A stretch of 48,618 bases of DNA from Zelonia costaricensis (taxonomy: Eukaryota > Euglenozoa > Kinetoplastea > Trypanosomatida > Trypanosomatidae), in contig JASAOO010003371.1 in the NCBI GenBank assembly GCA_030849075.1, positions 1 to 48,618 of the forward strand. Reading direction: 5' to 3'. Under the pieces are notes generated by a model. That model had not been told where the DNA came from. It ran no database searches and was given only the letters and a program-made list of their open reading frames with translations. The position numbers and the translations under genes were made by a program. Of this stretch, positions 9,975-20,302 are shown one piece after another (position 1 is the stretch's first letter; each line of letters starts with the position of its first letter).

Positions 9975-12043
9975 CGCGCTGGAACGGGTGCTGAGGCAGA
10001 GACGAGAAGAGGGGGAGGAGGGAGGTGGGAGGAGGAGGAGGAGGCGCGAAACGGGCTGGCCCACGCGTCACGAGCGCCTGTGGCGTGTGAGGGAGGGGGT
10101 ACGGTGGAGAGAGGACGAGAAGTTGGAAGGCACACACACACACACACACACACAGACGTGCACGAAGAGGTGCGAAGGAGGTGCGACAGGGCAGAAAGGG
10201 GAAGAGGGCAAGGCTGAGGGGAGGGGACGGCGCGGGGCACGAAGAATACCTCTGTGCACGGAGCCTGCGCGCCGGGTGTGGGTGTCCCGTTGGGGGTCGG
10301 CGTGTGGGTGCCCGAGCGGAGGTGCTGGGAGGTGCACCAGTTGAAGAGGAATATCGAGAACGTGTTGAGATGGAGGCAAGCAGGCAACGTCAAGAGGGGA
10401 GGGGGGGGAGGTGAGGAGAGAAGCGAGACAAGGAGCGGGGCCGGGAGACTTGCAAATATGGGGAAGCACGTAGACCAGCACACATATAGGGAGGAGGGAG
10501 GAGAGAGGAGTGCGATGAGAGCGGACGGCGACAAGGGGCTCACGGCGGTGTTGTAGCGGTGTCGGTGGGCGGCTGAGCACGACACCGCACCACTGCACTG
10601 GGCCCGGCGTCAGCAGAAGAGGTACGCAAAACTGCACGCGCACGCAATCGCACAGAGGCACTTGAACGGTGTGCCGGCTTCGGCGCGCACCGAAATGAGG
10701 TGCGGCGGCAGACGAGCTCTTAGGGAGGGTGGAGAGTGGGAAAGGAGGTCGAGAGAGCCTCGGCAGCTGCTGCACGCGAGTGGCCTCGGCGACGGCGGCA
10801 ACGTGGACCTCGTCGCGGTGCGGGTGTGATGGCTGCGACGTCGTGTGTTCAAGTTTATGCAACACACGCGGTGGGGGTGTGGGTGGGTGGGTGTGGACGG
10901 GGTGAGTGGGAGACCTGTGCTGCGCGCGGTCGGGACGTGTGGGCGGGGTGACCCACGACAAGCGGGGGAGGGTGCGTGGACAGTGGTCGGGAGAGCAGCT
11001 GCGAAGACGCTGCCAGCGCGGCGCCCTTCTGCGGCACGGGAGCCCCGTGGCCGGTCGCGGGCTAGTGACGCCGCGGTCGACACTGTTTGCGGCTCGTCAC
11101 GTTTCGCGCGAGCAGCGCACGGAGAGGGACGCAATCGTGCGGCCACCAGGGGCGCGCTGAGGGGAAGAGAGGAGTGCGGCGGGGAGACGTGGGATCGGCG
11201 CATCTGGGTGCCGTCCCGCGCCTCGTCCTTCATCGTGTGCTTGCTCACCTTTCCTTTCGTTACCGTTGCATGCGTAGCGGGGGTGGACGACACCAAGGCG
11301 CACCGACACACACACACACACATGCACAAGCCACTTCTCGCTCACATACACGCACACGTGTTGGCCGGCGGTTACCCCCCGGAGGTGACCAACAACGCGC
11401 GACGGAGAAAACGCGCGCGCGCGTGTGTGTGTCTGTGTATGTGTGTATGTGAGCCCGATGTGTATGTGTGTGTGTGCGCATCGGTGCACATTCGCACGTG
11501 CACGCGAATAGAATTAACAAAGACATCGTAGAGGACGCCGCCAACGCAGCGACACGAGAGACCGACGCACGCGCCCGAGCGCACAGCAAGGTAGGAGCAG
11601 AGAGCAAGGCTGCGCAAAGGTGGTGAGGGAGGCGATGCCAAGCCACGGAGTCATCAGGAAACAAGTAAGAGCCAGCGCGAGTGGGGGAGGGGGGGGGGGG
11701 TGGTGGGCACGTCACGTGTGCGGCCCACCGCAGGACCAGCCGCACCTCGGCGTTCGCACCACTGAGCAAGAGCGGAGGGGAGGGCGGCGCCGCAACGCGA
11801 TAGGGAGACAGAGGAGGGTGCGGGGAGGGGAGGGGGAGGCCCTCCACAGAAGGACAGGAGTGCGCCACCTTGTGGGCCACTGCTTCAGCACCCAGGCACA
11901 GCAATAAGGTACTGACATCACGCGAGGCGGACAGCGGTGAGGGGAGGAGGAGGGCCCGATGCTCTCTCGCCCCACCTAACCCCACGCCCTTGGGGGGACG
12001 CGGCAGCACCCCCCCCCACACACAAAGAACTGAGGCACCACCG
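9975..12043. other. 2-kb intergenic region with CA/GT repeats
   Basis: Separates the presequence protease and methionine synthase. It holds (CA)12 at 10131-10154, CA-rich and GT-rich stretches at about 11306-11322, 11347-11357 and 11421-11475, and G-rich tracts near 10398-10412 and 11683-11700. Long open frames on both strands (for example minus 10068-10961) are His/Pro/Val-Cys repeat translations and not credible. It should contain the methionine synthase 3' UTR and the protease 5' UTR. Confidence 0.6.
10131..10154. repeat. (CA)12 dinucleotide repeat
   Basis: Pure CA array, located upstream of the polypyrimidine tract of the presequence protease gene. Confidence 0.95.
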
Positions 12044-15000
12044 CTAGTCGTAGGCGAGGGTGGAGCCGAGCTGGGTCTCCGCGCGATCGAGGTCCCAGCC
12101 CTTACGTGCCGCGTAGTCCGTCACCTGGTCCTTCTGAATCTTGCCCACCGCGAAGTACTTCGACTGCGCGTGGGCGAAGACGAGCGCGCTGACGGACGCC
12201 GCCGGCATCATCGCGTACGACTCGGAGAGGGTGACGCCTGTGCGCTGCTCGACCTCGCCAAGGCGCCACATGGTCTCCATCTCGGAGTGGTCGGGCTGGG
12301 AGGGGTAGCCCGGGGCGGGTCGGATGCCCTGGTACTGCATCTGGATCAGGTCCGCCGTCTCTGCCGTCTCCTTCTCCACGTACCCCCACAGGTCCGTGCG
12401 GATGAGGCGGTGCACCTCCTCCGTGAAGGCCTCCGCAAAGCGGTCGGCGAGCGCCTTGACCATGATGGAGCGGTACCCATCGTTGTCCTTCTCGTAGCGC
12501 TCGCTCATCTCATCCGCGCCGAAGATGCCGACGACGAGGCTGCCGAGGTAGTCCGGCGCCACCCCCTTCGGCGCGATGAAGTCGGAGATGCAGAGGTATG
12601 GCTCGCCCCGCTCCTTTTCCGCCTGCTGGCGCAGCCCGTAGTAGGTGCCGACCCGCTCCGTGCGGGTGTCGTCCCTGTACACCTCGATGTCGTCGCCCAC
12701 GCTGTTCACCGGCATCAGCGTCACCACCGCCTTTGCGCGGAAGCTGCGCGTGGCGATAATGTCCTTGAGCATCTCGTGCGCGTCGTCGAAGAGCCGCCGC
12801 GCCTCTGCGCCGACGGTCGGGCAGTTGAACAGCTTTGGGAAGCCGCGGTTCGGGTACGTGCCGCGCACCTGCCAGACCGAGAAAAAGGGGTTCCAGTCGA
12901 TGCGACTCGCGATCTGCTCGAGCGGGTAGTCGTTGATGTTGACTGTGCCCAGCTTGCGCGGCCGCGGCGCCGGCGGGTTGGCGACGAAGTCGATCTTCAG
13001 CGGGTTCTCGCGGCAGAAGGCGAGCGGCTTGTACACGCGGTCCTTGAGGCTGGCCAGGTAGTCCTCGGCGATCTCCTGGTACGTCTCGTGCACCTCTTCC
13101 CAGAACTCCTTGTCGTTGGTGCCCAGCATGTTGGACACCGTCACGACCGACTTGCTGGCGTCCAGGACGTGCACCGTCTTGTGGTAGTGCGGCTGGATCT
13201 TCACCGCGGTGTGCTGCTTCGAGGTCGTCGCGCCACCGACCATCAGTGGGATCTCGAAGCCCTGCTTCTTCATTTCCTTGGCGACGTGCACCATCTCGTC
13301 CAGCGAGGGCGTGATGAGCCCGGAGAGGCCGATGACGTCCACATCGTGCTCCCTTGCCGCGGCCAGAATCTTCTCGCACGAAACCATGACGCCGAGGTCG
13401 ATCACCTCGTAGCTGTTGCAGCCCAGCACAACGCCAACAATGTTTTTGCCAATGTCGTGCACGTCGCCCTTCACGGTCGCCATGAGCACTCGCTTAGCAC
13501 GCGTCTTGGACTCGCCCTGCTTGCCGCCCATCAGCGCCGCCTTCTCCGCCTCCATGTACGGCACCAGCACCGCCACGGCCTTCTTCATCACACGCGCCGA
13601 CTTGATCACCTGCGGCAGGAACATCTTGCCGCTCCCGAAGAGCTCGCCGACCTTGCTCATGCCATCCATCAGCGGCCCCTCGATGATGCGCAGCGGACGC
13701 TCGTACTTGCCGCACGTCCGCGCCTCCTCCACGTCGTCCTCGATGAACTCGACGATGCCCTTGATGAGGGCGTGCGACAGCCGCTGCTCCACCGGCGCCG
13801 TGCGCCACTCGTCCACCTTCGCCGCCTTCACCGCCTCGCCGCCACCACCGCCGGCCGCCTTCTCTGCCTTGAGCCGCTCCGCGTACTCGAGGATGCGCTC
13901 CGAGGCGTCGGGGATGCGGTTGTAGATGGCGTCCTCGACGAGCTGCAGCAGCTCCGGCTCAATGTCGGTGTACACCGGCAGCGCGCCGGCGTTGACGATG
14001 GCCATATCGAGGCTGCCGTCGGAGATCGTCTTCTTCAGGAAGGCGGAGTGCATCGCCATGCGGATGGACTCGAAGCCGCGGAAGGAGAAGCTCAGGTTGG
14101 AGAGCCCCCCGCTCACCTTGGCGCCAGGCAGGTTCGCCTTGATCCACTCCCCGGCCTCCATGAAGTCGATCGCGTAGTTGTTGTGCTCCTCCATGCCCGT
14201 GCAGATCGTGAGCACGTTCGGGTCGAAGATGATGTTTTCCGGCGGGAAGCCGTCGGCAACGAGCATGTCGTAGGCGCGCTTGCAGATGCGAATCTTGTTT
14301 GCGCAGTCCGCCGCCTGCCCGTTCTCATCGAAGGCCATGACGACAACCGACGCGCCGTAGCGCCGGATCAGCCGCGCCTGCCGCAGGAACTCGTCCTCGC
14401 CGACCTTGAGGGAGATGGAGTTGACGATGGGGGTGCCCTGCGTGCACTTGAGCCCGGCCTCGATGACGTGGAACTTCGACGAGTCGACCATGAGCGGCAC
14501 CCGCGCCACCTCGGGGTCGGAGGCGAGCATGTTGAGGAAGCGCGTCATGGCCGCGACGCCGTCGATGAGGCCGTCGTCCATGTTCACGTCCAGCACCATC
14601 GCGCCCTCCTCCACCTGCTTGCGCGCCACGGCCAGGCACTCCTCCCACTTGCCCTCCTTCACGAGCCGCTTGAACTTGAGGGATCCGCTAATGTTGCAGC
14701 GCTCGCCGATGTTGCAGAAGCCGATGTGCTCGGTGAAGTAGAGCGGCTCGAGCCCGCTGATCACCATCGTCTTGCTCCGCTCCCCCTTGGGGCGGGGCGG
14801 GAGGCCTTCCACGGCCTTGGCCATGGCCCGGATGTGGTCCGGCGTGGTGCCGCAGCAGCCGCCCACCAGGTTCACCCACCCGTTGACAGCGAACTCGCGG
14901 ATGTCGTGCGCCATGTCCTCCGGCAGCTCGTCGTAGCCGCCCATCGCGTTGGGCAGGCCGGCGTTGGGGTAGCACGTGACGTAGCCCTCGCTGATCTGCG

Positions 15001-15796
15001 ACATGCGCTCGATGTACGGCCGCATCTCGCGGCAGCCGAGGGCGCAGTTAAGGCCGATGGAGATGATGTTGCCGTGGCGCATGGAGGAGTAGAAGGCGTC
15101 CACGGTTTGCCCGCTGAGCGTGCGGCCCGACAGGTCGGTGATGGTGCCGCTCACCATGATCGGCACGCGTGTGTAGCCCTTATCCTCGAAGAGCGTGTTC
15201 AGGGCGAACAGGGCGGCCTTGGCGTTCAGGCAATCGAAGATGGTCTCGATGAGGAGCACATCGACGCCGCCGTCCAGCAGCGCCGTCGCCTGCTCCGTGT
15301 AGGCGGCAACGATCTCGTCGTAGGTGATGTTGCGGTAGTCGGGCCGCTCGACGGACGGCGAGATGGAGGCGGTGCGGTTCAGCGGCCCGAGCCCGCCAGC
15401 CACGAAGATGCGGCGGCCCGTCTCGCGGCTCGCCTGCTCGGCAGCGTCGCGGCAGATGTTCGCGGCCGCGAGGTTAATGCGGCGCACGAGGTGCTGCGTC
15501 TCGTAGTCGGACTGGCTGACAGCCTGTGCGTTGAACGTGTTCGTCTCGATGACGTCGGCGCCGGCTACGGCGTACTGGTAGTGCACGTCCCGCACCTTCT
15601 CCGGCTGCGTGAGGCACAGCAGGTCGTTGTTGCCCTTGAGGTCCTTCGTGGCGTTCTTGAACTCCTCGCCGCGGAAGTCGTCCTCCTCGAGCTTGTACCG
15701 TTGCAGCATCGTGCCCATGCCGCCATCGAGCACGAGGATGCGGGTCTGGAAGAGCTCCTCGAGCTCCTCGAACACCGGACTGCGCTCGCCACGCAT
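12044..15796 (-). CDS. metH: Cobalamin-dependent methionine synthase (MetH)
   Basis: A 1250-residue enzyme that transfers the methyl group of 5-methyltetrahydrofolate to homocysteine via methylcobalamin, in the cytosol. All four modules are visible. The homocysteine domain is about 1-340, with zinc ligands C251 and the C314-C315 pair in [10 protein letters not shown]. The folate (pterin-binding) domain is about 350-640, with [11 protein letters not shown]. The B12 cap and Rossmann domain are about 665-910, with the DVHDIGKN motif, H780 being the cobalt ligand. The SAM-binding reactivation domain is about 930-1240, with [12 protein letters not shown]. Length equals that of bacterial and human MetH (about 1230-1265). 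A short Gly-rich linker lies at about 649-653. The ATG at 15796 precedes the conserved N terminus and follows a polypyrimidine tract on the transcribed strand (plus 15854-15883). It implies the organism depends on vitamin B12 unless it also carries MetE. Confidence 0.97.
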   Translation of the reverse strand: MRGERSPVFEELEELFQTRILVLDGGMGTMLQRYKLEEDDFRGEEFKNATKDLKGNNDLLCLTQPEKVRDVHYQYAVAGADVIETNTFNAQAVSQSDYETQHLVRRINLAAANICRDAAEQASRETGRRIFVAGGLGPLNRTASISPSVERPDYRNITYDEIVAAYTEQATALLDGGVDVLLIETIFDCLNAKAALFALNTLFEDKGYTRVPIMVSGTITDLSGRTLSGQTVDAFYSSMRHGNIISIGLNCALGCREMRPYIERMSQISEGYVTCYPNAGLPNAMGGYDELPEDMAHDIREFAVNGWVNLVGGCCGTTPDHIRAMAKAVEGLPPRPKGERSKTMVISGLEPLYFTEHIGFCNIGERCNISGSLKFKRLVKEGKWEECLAVARKQVEEGAMVLDVNMDDGLIDGVAAMTRFLNMLASDPEVARVPLMVDSSKFHVIEAGLKCTQGTPIVNSISLKVGEDEFLRQARLIRRYGASVVVMAFDENGQAADCANKIRICKRAYDMLVADGFPPENIIFDPNVLTICTGMEEHNNYAIDFMEAGEWIKANLPGAKVSGGLSNLSFSFRGFESIRMAMHSAFLKKTISDGSLDMAIVNAGALPVYTDIEPELLQLVEDAIYNRIPDASERILEYAERLKAEKAAGGGGGEAVKAAKVDEWRTAPVEQRLSHALIKGIVEFIEDDVEEARTCGKYERPLRIIEGPLMDGMSKVGELFGSGKMFLPQVIKSARVMKKAVAVLVPYMEAEKAALMGGKQGESKTRAKRVLMATVKGDVHDIGKNIVGVVLGCNSYEVIDLGVMVSCEKILAAAREHDVDVIGLSGLITPSLDEMVHVAKEMKKQGFEIPLMVGGATTSKQHTAVKIQPHYHKTVHVLDASKSVVTVSNMLGTNDKEFWEEVHETYQEIAEDYLASLKDRVYKPLAFCRENPLKIDFVANPPAPRPRKLGTVNINDYPLEQIASRIDWNPFFSVWQVRGTYPNRGFPKLFNCPTVGAEARRLFDDAHEMLKDIIATRSFRAKAVVTLMPVNSVGDDIEVYRDDTRTERVGTYYGLRQQAEKERGEPYLCISDFIAPKGVAPDYLGSLVVGIFGADEMSERYEKDNDGYRSIMVKALADRFAEAFTEEVHRLIRTDLWGYVEKETAETADLIQMQYQGIRPAPGYPSQPDHSEMETMWRLGEVEQRTGVTLSESYAMMPAASVSALVFAHAQSKYFAVGKIQKDQVTDYAARKGWDLDRAETQLGSTLAYD

Positions 15797-16957
15797 GACT
15801 CTGCCCGCGGGACTGCCCTGCAGCGAAGGGTGTGGATAAGCGAATGGGGGTACGGGAAGGCAGGGGAGGGGAGAGGGGAAGAGTGGCCGCAGAAGGCAGG
15901 GCCGCGTGCGACCTGTGCGTGCCTCACCGCGGGGGCGGAGAGTGCGGCTGCTGAGAAGGTAAAAAGGGATGAAACAGAAAAGAAACAAGTGAAGACAAGA
16001 GATGAAGGGCTGTACAGCTGCGTAGACTCCTTCTACGGGGCCGTGCGCGTGTGTGTGTGTGTGGTGCACCACCAGCGGGGAGAAGGTGAGGGAAGGAGGG
16101 GAGGTGAGAGGCGTGAAGGGACAGCACGGGACGAGGGCGGTGTTACCGTCCTGCGTGAGAGAGGCCCGACGCCGCCGCCGCCGCGGCAGTGCCGCCGGCG
16201 ATGAGGCGGGTAGGGAAGACCTCAATGCCACAAGAGACCAAACCTGGGCTTCCACTGCTGTGTGTGATGCCACCGGCGGGGCAGGGGAGGCACCGCTGTG
16301 GCAGTGGACGTGCGGGCCCGTAGTGGACACGCTACGTGAGAAGGGAGGGAGAGGGGCGGCTGGGACTGACTTCGGGTTAAAGGAGTTGGGGAGCATACAA
16401 GCACACCGCGCGGGCATCGAAGACAAAGTCGGAACAAGGGTGGGTGATGGGGGGGGGGCAACAAAGGGCATCGATGTGGCGCTAGAGGGACACCGCAGGG
16501 ACACCGCCACAACACAGAAGAGAGGATGCGCAACGTCGAAGTGAGGCCGCCTGCGTGTCGGGGGTGCGTCCCTCGCCCCCCCCCCCCGCCCGCGAGAGCG
16601 CCAAGTGCCGCGGGCTGGGGGGAGAGGTAAGGGAGGCACGCCGGCGACGGCGAGGCGGCACTAGCCTTCACCGCGACGACGCTCTCCCTTGAAGAGGAAC
16701 CATGACAGCAAGGGGGAGAGCGGGGGTGGGGGTGGGGCACAGCAAAGGGAAGAGGGCTGAAGGAAGAAGGAGGAAGGTGGGGGGTGGAGGGGGCGGGGCC
16801 GGAGTGGTGCGAGACGTGCGCGGCGCGGCGAAGCGGGTGGGCCGCACAGGCACGACGCCAGCGCAAATAGGGAGAAGAGAAGACGAAGAGGGGAGTGAGG
16901 CGAGGGCCGTGGCGGTCCAGCCCGACCTATCGACGCGGCCTCGCCGCACCGGGCGCC
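15797..16957. other. Intergenic region, methionine synthase 5' flank
   Basis: The plus strand is purine-rich at 15854-15883 (the likely polypyrimidine tract for the methionine synthase splice acceptor), GT-rich near 16045-16062, with a C12 run at 16576-16587 and purine-rich sequence through 16700-16800. Nothing here looks coding. Confidence 0.6.
16576..16587. repeat. C12 homopolymer
   Basis: Run of 12 C in an intergenic stretch; indel-prone in sequencing. Confidence 0.85.
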
Positions 16958-18862
16958 TCACTCCTCGATCTCGATCACCGCGTTGTGAATGCGCCGCTGC
17001 TGGTGCGGCGGCGGCGGTGGGACGTTGACGTCGTACTCGTTGCGCATCGCCGACGTCGGGGCCGCGCTGAAGTCGTACATGTCGTCGATGTCCTCATCGT
17101 CGAGGCCGAACTGCACAAAGTGGTGCCGTCGCTCCTGGTAGCGCGCCACGGCAAACGCAATCATGCCACCCGCACCGAGGATGCAGATGCCAATCACGAC
17201 CACGGCGAACTTGCTCGTACCGGAGCTTCTCTCGTCGTCGCCAAAGGCGAACATGTACACGCTGCCCTGCACCGCGGCGATGCCGCGCTCCTTCAGCGTC
17301 GCCGCGTTGAGGCCGGCGAAGTAGTTGTACCGCTCTACCGAGTCGCACACGCGCTTGCTGACGTCGCTCTCGTCCTCACAGTTGATCAGCACGTACACGA
17401 GCTGCTTGCCTTTGGCGTCGTGCTGGAGGTGCGCCAGGGTGAACTTGTTGCGCGGCAGGCACAGCAGGTCCATTAGGGTGTCGAGGAACGTGTCCGGCAT
17501 CCTCGAGACGGTCAGCGTCACCACCGCGCTCTTGTACTTGGGCCACGGCTTGGCGGGCTCGCGCTGCAGCACCGGGCACTCTGCTTTTGTGTTGGGGTTC
17601 GTCGGCGTCGGGATGGGCGCCGGCGTCGTCTCCTCCGGCCCGTCCATGACACCGGCGTCCTCGATGTAGGGCACCTCCGTCCACGTCGCGCTCGCCTTGC
17701 GCTTGTAGCACACCTTGAAGGAACCGCCCTCCGTCATGGTCCAGGTCCACAGGGAGTAGGTCGTGTTGGGGCCGTAGTGGTCCTCCGGCTCCAGATCGTC
17801 GGCAAGCGGCACACCGCCGGCCGGCGCACCGCTGTCGCACTCCGCATCGAAGTTCACAAACTTCGCCTGGTCGCCGCTCTTGCGTGTGTCGAGGTCGACG
17901 CCGTAGAACTTGATGGTCGTCTCGACGCCGACGACGACCTGCCTCTTCTCCGTCGTCCCGCTGATCACGTCGTAGTACGCGGGGTTTCCGGCGAAGACGG
18001 TGATGACGGCGATTTGGGTGAAGTCGGTGCTGCCAGCAGCGCGGAAGCACACACGATAGGTGTTGGGCTCGTGGAAGGTGGTGGCTCGCACGCCGTACCG
18101 ATTGCGCTCACGGCCGGTCGTGTGCACGGAGTCCGGCAGCGTCGCGGTGAAGTCCATGGTGAGCACCTCCCCATCCTGACGCCTGCACGTCCCCTCCGTG
18201 TAGTCGACCAGCGTGACGGTGTCGTCGCGGTTTGCCCGCTGCTCGCCGGCGTGGTACAGCACGAGGTAGCTGCGGTCGGAGCTCTTGACGAACACGGTGC
18301 GCGGTTCCACAGCCACCACCGCCGGCGCCGTGCCGTTCGCATCCGCGGACGAGCTCGTCGAGAAACTCATCAGCGCCCGCACCTTCATGTTGCATCCGGC
18401 GTCTGTGGCCTGGTTCGTGAAGACGATAGAGAACCTACTCAGTTCGGGCATCTGCACCGTCAGCTCCCCGAGGGAGCCGCCGGTCATGTCGCGGATAGGG
18501 AAGAGGCGGGTCATGGAGTTGCCGCTCGGCGTGGTGTAGGTGGCTTGGACGGCGAGCGAGTACGCGTAGTCCGTTTGGTGCGCCACCGCGCAGTAGTCCT
18601 TACTCGTGTCCCTCTGACTGCCCTTCACGGAAACCACCTCGTAAGCGAGGCACGTTATCGTGACGGACTTCGCGCGGTCTGCAAACGTGAAGAGCGTCGA
18701 CGTGGCCTGCGCCTGGGCGGACGCCTGCAGCTCGTCGCCGCCGCATGAGGGGTACAGCTGCTTGCTGGCCGCGGCAGACGCGATGGGGGCGCAGCACAGG
18801 AGGAGAGCTGCCACAGCCAGCGCCGCCGCTGCCGAGGCGGCGAAGCGCCGCAGGAGCGCCAT
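16958..18862 (-). CDS. Type I membrane protein of unknown function
   Basis: I do not recognise the family. The 634-residue product starts with a clear signal peptide (MALLRRFAASAAAALAVAAL, cleavage probably after the SAASA/AAAS region near 30-34). A large ectodomain of about 510 residues follows, with paired cysteines, Thr/Ser-rich beta-like sequence, a Pro/Thr linker (TTPAPIPTPTNP) near 450-465 and a C-terminal globular part. A single membrane span lies at about 550-571. The cytosolic tail of 60 residues is first acidic (GLDDEDIDDMYDF) and then holds a run of five prolines. This is the topology of a trafficked surface, flagellar-pocket or endosomal receptor. The ATG at 18862 is the one in front of the signal peptide; upstream sequence in frame is low complexity. 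Tail acidic/aromatic motifs may act in sorting, which is inference only. Confidence 0.7.
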   Translation of the reverse strand: MALLRRFAASAAAALAVAALLLCCAPIASAAASKQLYPSCGGDELQASAQAQATSTLFTFADRAKSVTITCLAYEVVSVKGSQRDTSKDYCAVAHQTDYAYSLAVQATYTTPSGNSMTRLFPIRDMTGGSLGELTVQMPELSRFSIVFTNQATDAGCNMKVRALMSFSTSSSADANGTAPAVVAVEPRTVFVKSSDRSYLVLYHAGEQRANRDDTVTLVDYTEGTCRRQDGEVLTMDFTATLPDSVHTTGRERNRYGVRATTFHEPNTYRVCFRAAGSTDFTQIAVITVFAGNPAYYDVISGTTEKRQVVVGVETTIKFYGVDLDTRKSGDQAKFVNFDAECDSGAPAGGVPLADDLEPEDHYGPNTTYSLWTWTMTEGGSFKVCYKRKASATWTEVPYIEDAGVMDGPEETTPAPIPTPTNPNTKAECPVLQREPAKPWPKYKSAVVTLTVSRMPDTFLDTLMDLLCLPRNKFTLAHLQHDAKGKQLVYVLINCEDESDVSKRVCDSVERYNYFAGLNAATLKERGIAAVQGSVYMFAFGDDERSSGTSKFAVVVIGICILGAGGMIAFAVARYQERRHHFVQFGLDDEDIDDMYDFSAAPTSAMRNEYDVNVPPPPPHQQRRIHNAVIEIEE

Positions 18863-19270
18863 CCACGTGTGTGTGTGGGGGGGGGAAGGGGGAAGTGGGG
18901 ATGGGCAGCGAGGAAATCCGTGAAGATGATGAAGATGAGAGGAGGGAGGGGGGGCGGCGGTACGACTGAGGTCAAAGAGCTTCGGCGCGTGTGGTGCGCG
19001 GCAAGAGAGGAGGGACGGAGAAGAAGGGCGTGTGTGGGTTGGCGGAGAAGGTGGAGTGGAAGCGGCGGCCCGAGTGCGTCTGCGTCGCGGTCGGGCATTG
19101 GGGTGGGGACCATCGTGTGAGGAGGCTGCGCAGCCTCTTTGAAAACACCGAGAAGTGCCTGCGTCGTGCCCAACGCTGCGGACGACGCGGGGGGGGAGGG
19201 CTGTTGCAGTTGCCTCCCAACGCCACGCGCACATGAGGGCGAACCTCGCGTGCAGGGCAGAGAGAGGAAC

Positions 19271-19274
19271 CACA

Positions 19275-19308
<34 letters not shown>
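19271..19308. repeat. CA-rich microsatellite
   Basis: CA array with a single interruption (cacacaaaca) then 30 bases of pure CA, upstream of the type I membrane protein gene. Confidence 0.93.
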
Positions 19309-19311
<3 letters not shown>

Positions 19312-19543
19312 CCTTGCTCTCTCTACCGGCACGACGACACACTGGGGCATCAGCAATGGCGGTGGCGGAGCGTCTTTGCGGCCGCCCTGTGTCGCTTCCT
19401 TCCGTGCGTTGGATGGCCAGCTGAGCGGACCAGAGTGAGGCTCAACGCCCGCCGCGGCAACTGTGAGAGAACACACCAACAGTGACAACACACACGCGAC
19501 AACGAAAAGAGGAGGGGGGGACGGCGCAGCTGCAAACCAGACG

Positions 19544-19632
19544 CGTGGCGACGGAGGCGTCCCCCTGCCTCGAGGGGGGGGGGGGGGGGGNCGTGGCGAC
19601 GGAGGCGTCCCCCTGCCTCGAGGGGGGGGGGG
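19544..19632. repeat. Direct repeat flanking an N: likely unmerged contig overlap
   Basis: A 30-base block beginning cgtggcgacggaggcg and ending ctcga occurs at 19544-19573 and again at 19592-19621. The first copy runs into 17 G and then the single N at 19591; the second runs into 11 G. Identical sequence on both sides of a one-base gap at a G homopolymer is what two overlapping contig ends joined without merging look like. A real tandem duplication is possible. Confidence 0.85.
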
Positions 19633-19714
19633 CGCGACCTCCGGCGCACCAGCACACAGGGGGGGGGAGGGAAAGAGATAAGCGCCAGACAGAGACAGCG
19701 GAGCGGCGGGGTCG

Positions 19715-20302
19715 CTACTTCTTGCTGGCGGTCGCTGCCGGAGCCTTCGCGTCGGTCGTGCCCGGCGCGCCCGGCCGCTTCGAGGCGCCGCGCTCCTTGT
19801 GGAAGAGGTCGATAGTTTTCACGTTGAGCATCGACATGCGCCACGCCACCTTGCCGAGGCGGCGCTTCACTTGGTTGTCCAGCACCTGCCGCTGCCACGG
19901 CGACTCGAAGGTGCCGCTCTTCTCGCGGTCGAAGAGCTCCTCCAGATACCAGTGCTGAGCGACGACCTTGTTCTCGTAGATGCCGGGGTAGGTCCACTCC
20001 GGCCCAATGACGGGGTCGGTCTGGTCCTTGAAGATGGCAATGGGCACAGACATGCCTTCCTTGCCGTACGTGTACACGTTCTGTGGCACCTCCTTCACCT
20101 CCACAAGCTTGCGATGCTCCATGCGACCAGCGTAGGCGTGCGTGAACTTGCGCCGCTCTCGGTCTAGCTCCAGCTTCGTCGGCGCCGTGTCGTAGGGCAG
20201 GTACACCTGCTTGTAGTCCGGCAGGTCACCGGGCTTGCCACTGCGCTTGTGCAGCGCCGGTGTGCGGGCCAGCAGCCGTGCGGTCGACGTCCTGCGGAGC
20301 AT
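19715..20302 (-). CDS. Small mitochondrial protein, possibly a mitoribosomal subunit (mL54-like)
   Basis: A 195-residue basic protein. The N terminus (MLRRTSTARLLARTPALHKR) is Arg/Leu/Thr-rich with no acidic residues, a typical mitochondrial presequence. The body has IFKDQTDPVIGPEWTYPG followed by an amphipathic, charged helical part (LDNQVKRRLGKVAWRMS) and a Lys/Ala-rich C-terminal tail ending in ATASKK. The DPV...YP stretch followed by a basic helix faintly recalls mL54/MRPL37, but I cannot confirm this, and a respiratory-complex accessory subunit is equally possible. The start at 20302 is chosen because the presequence begins there and the upstream frame is low-complexity Pro/Ser/His sequence. 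Confidence 0.6.
   Translation of the reverse strand: MLRRTSTARLLARTPALHKRSGKPGDLPDYKQVYLPYDTAPTKLELDRERRKFTHAYAGRMEHRKLVEVKEVPQNVYTYGKEGMSVPIAIFKDQTDPVIGPEWTYPGIYENKVVAQHWYLEELFDREKSGTFESPWQRQVLDNQVKRRLGKVAWRMSMLNVKTIDLFHKERGASKRPGAPGTTDAKAPAATASKK

Larger units (their letters stand above)
18863..19714. other. Intergenic region containing an assembly gap and CA repeat
   Basis: Holds a CA-rich array (19271-19308) and a 30-base block repeated on both sides of an N (19544-19632). The plus strand is purine-rich near 18881-18960, a polypyrimidine tract for the membrane protein mRNA. No coding frame is supported. Confidence 0.6.

Noticed and set aside
10068..10961. Minus-strand open frame of 297 codons in the 2-kb intergenic region
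   Set aside because: The translation is Pro/His/Ser-rich and includes Val-Cys runs derived from CA/GT repeats; it overlaps the polypyrimidine tract of the protease gene.
11870..16204. Open frame of 1444 codons on the plus strand opposite methionine synthase
   Set aside because: It is the antisense shadow of a highly G/C-third-position gene, where stops are rare on the opposite strand. It has no domain, and the minus-strand methionine synthase is unambiguous.
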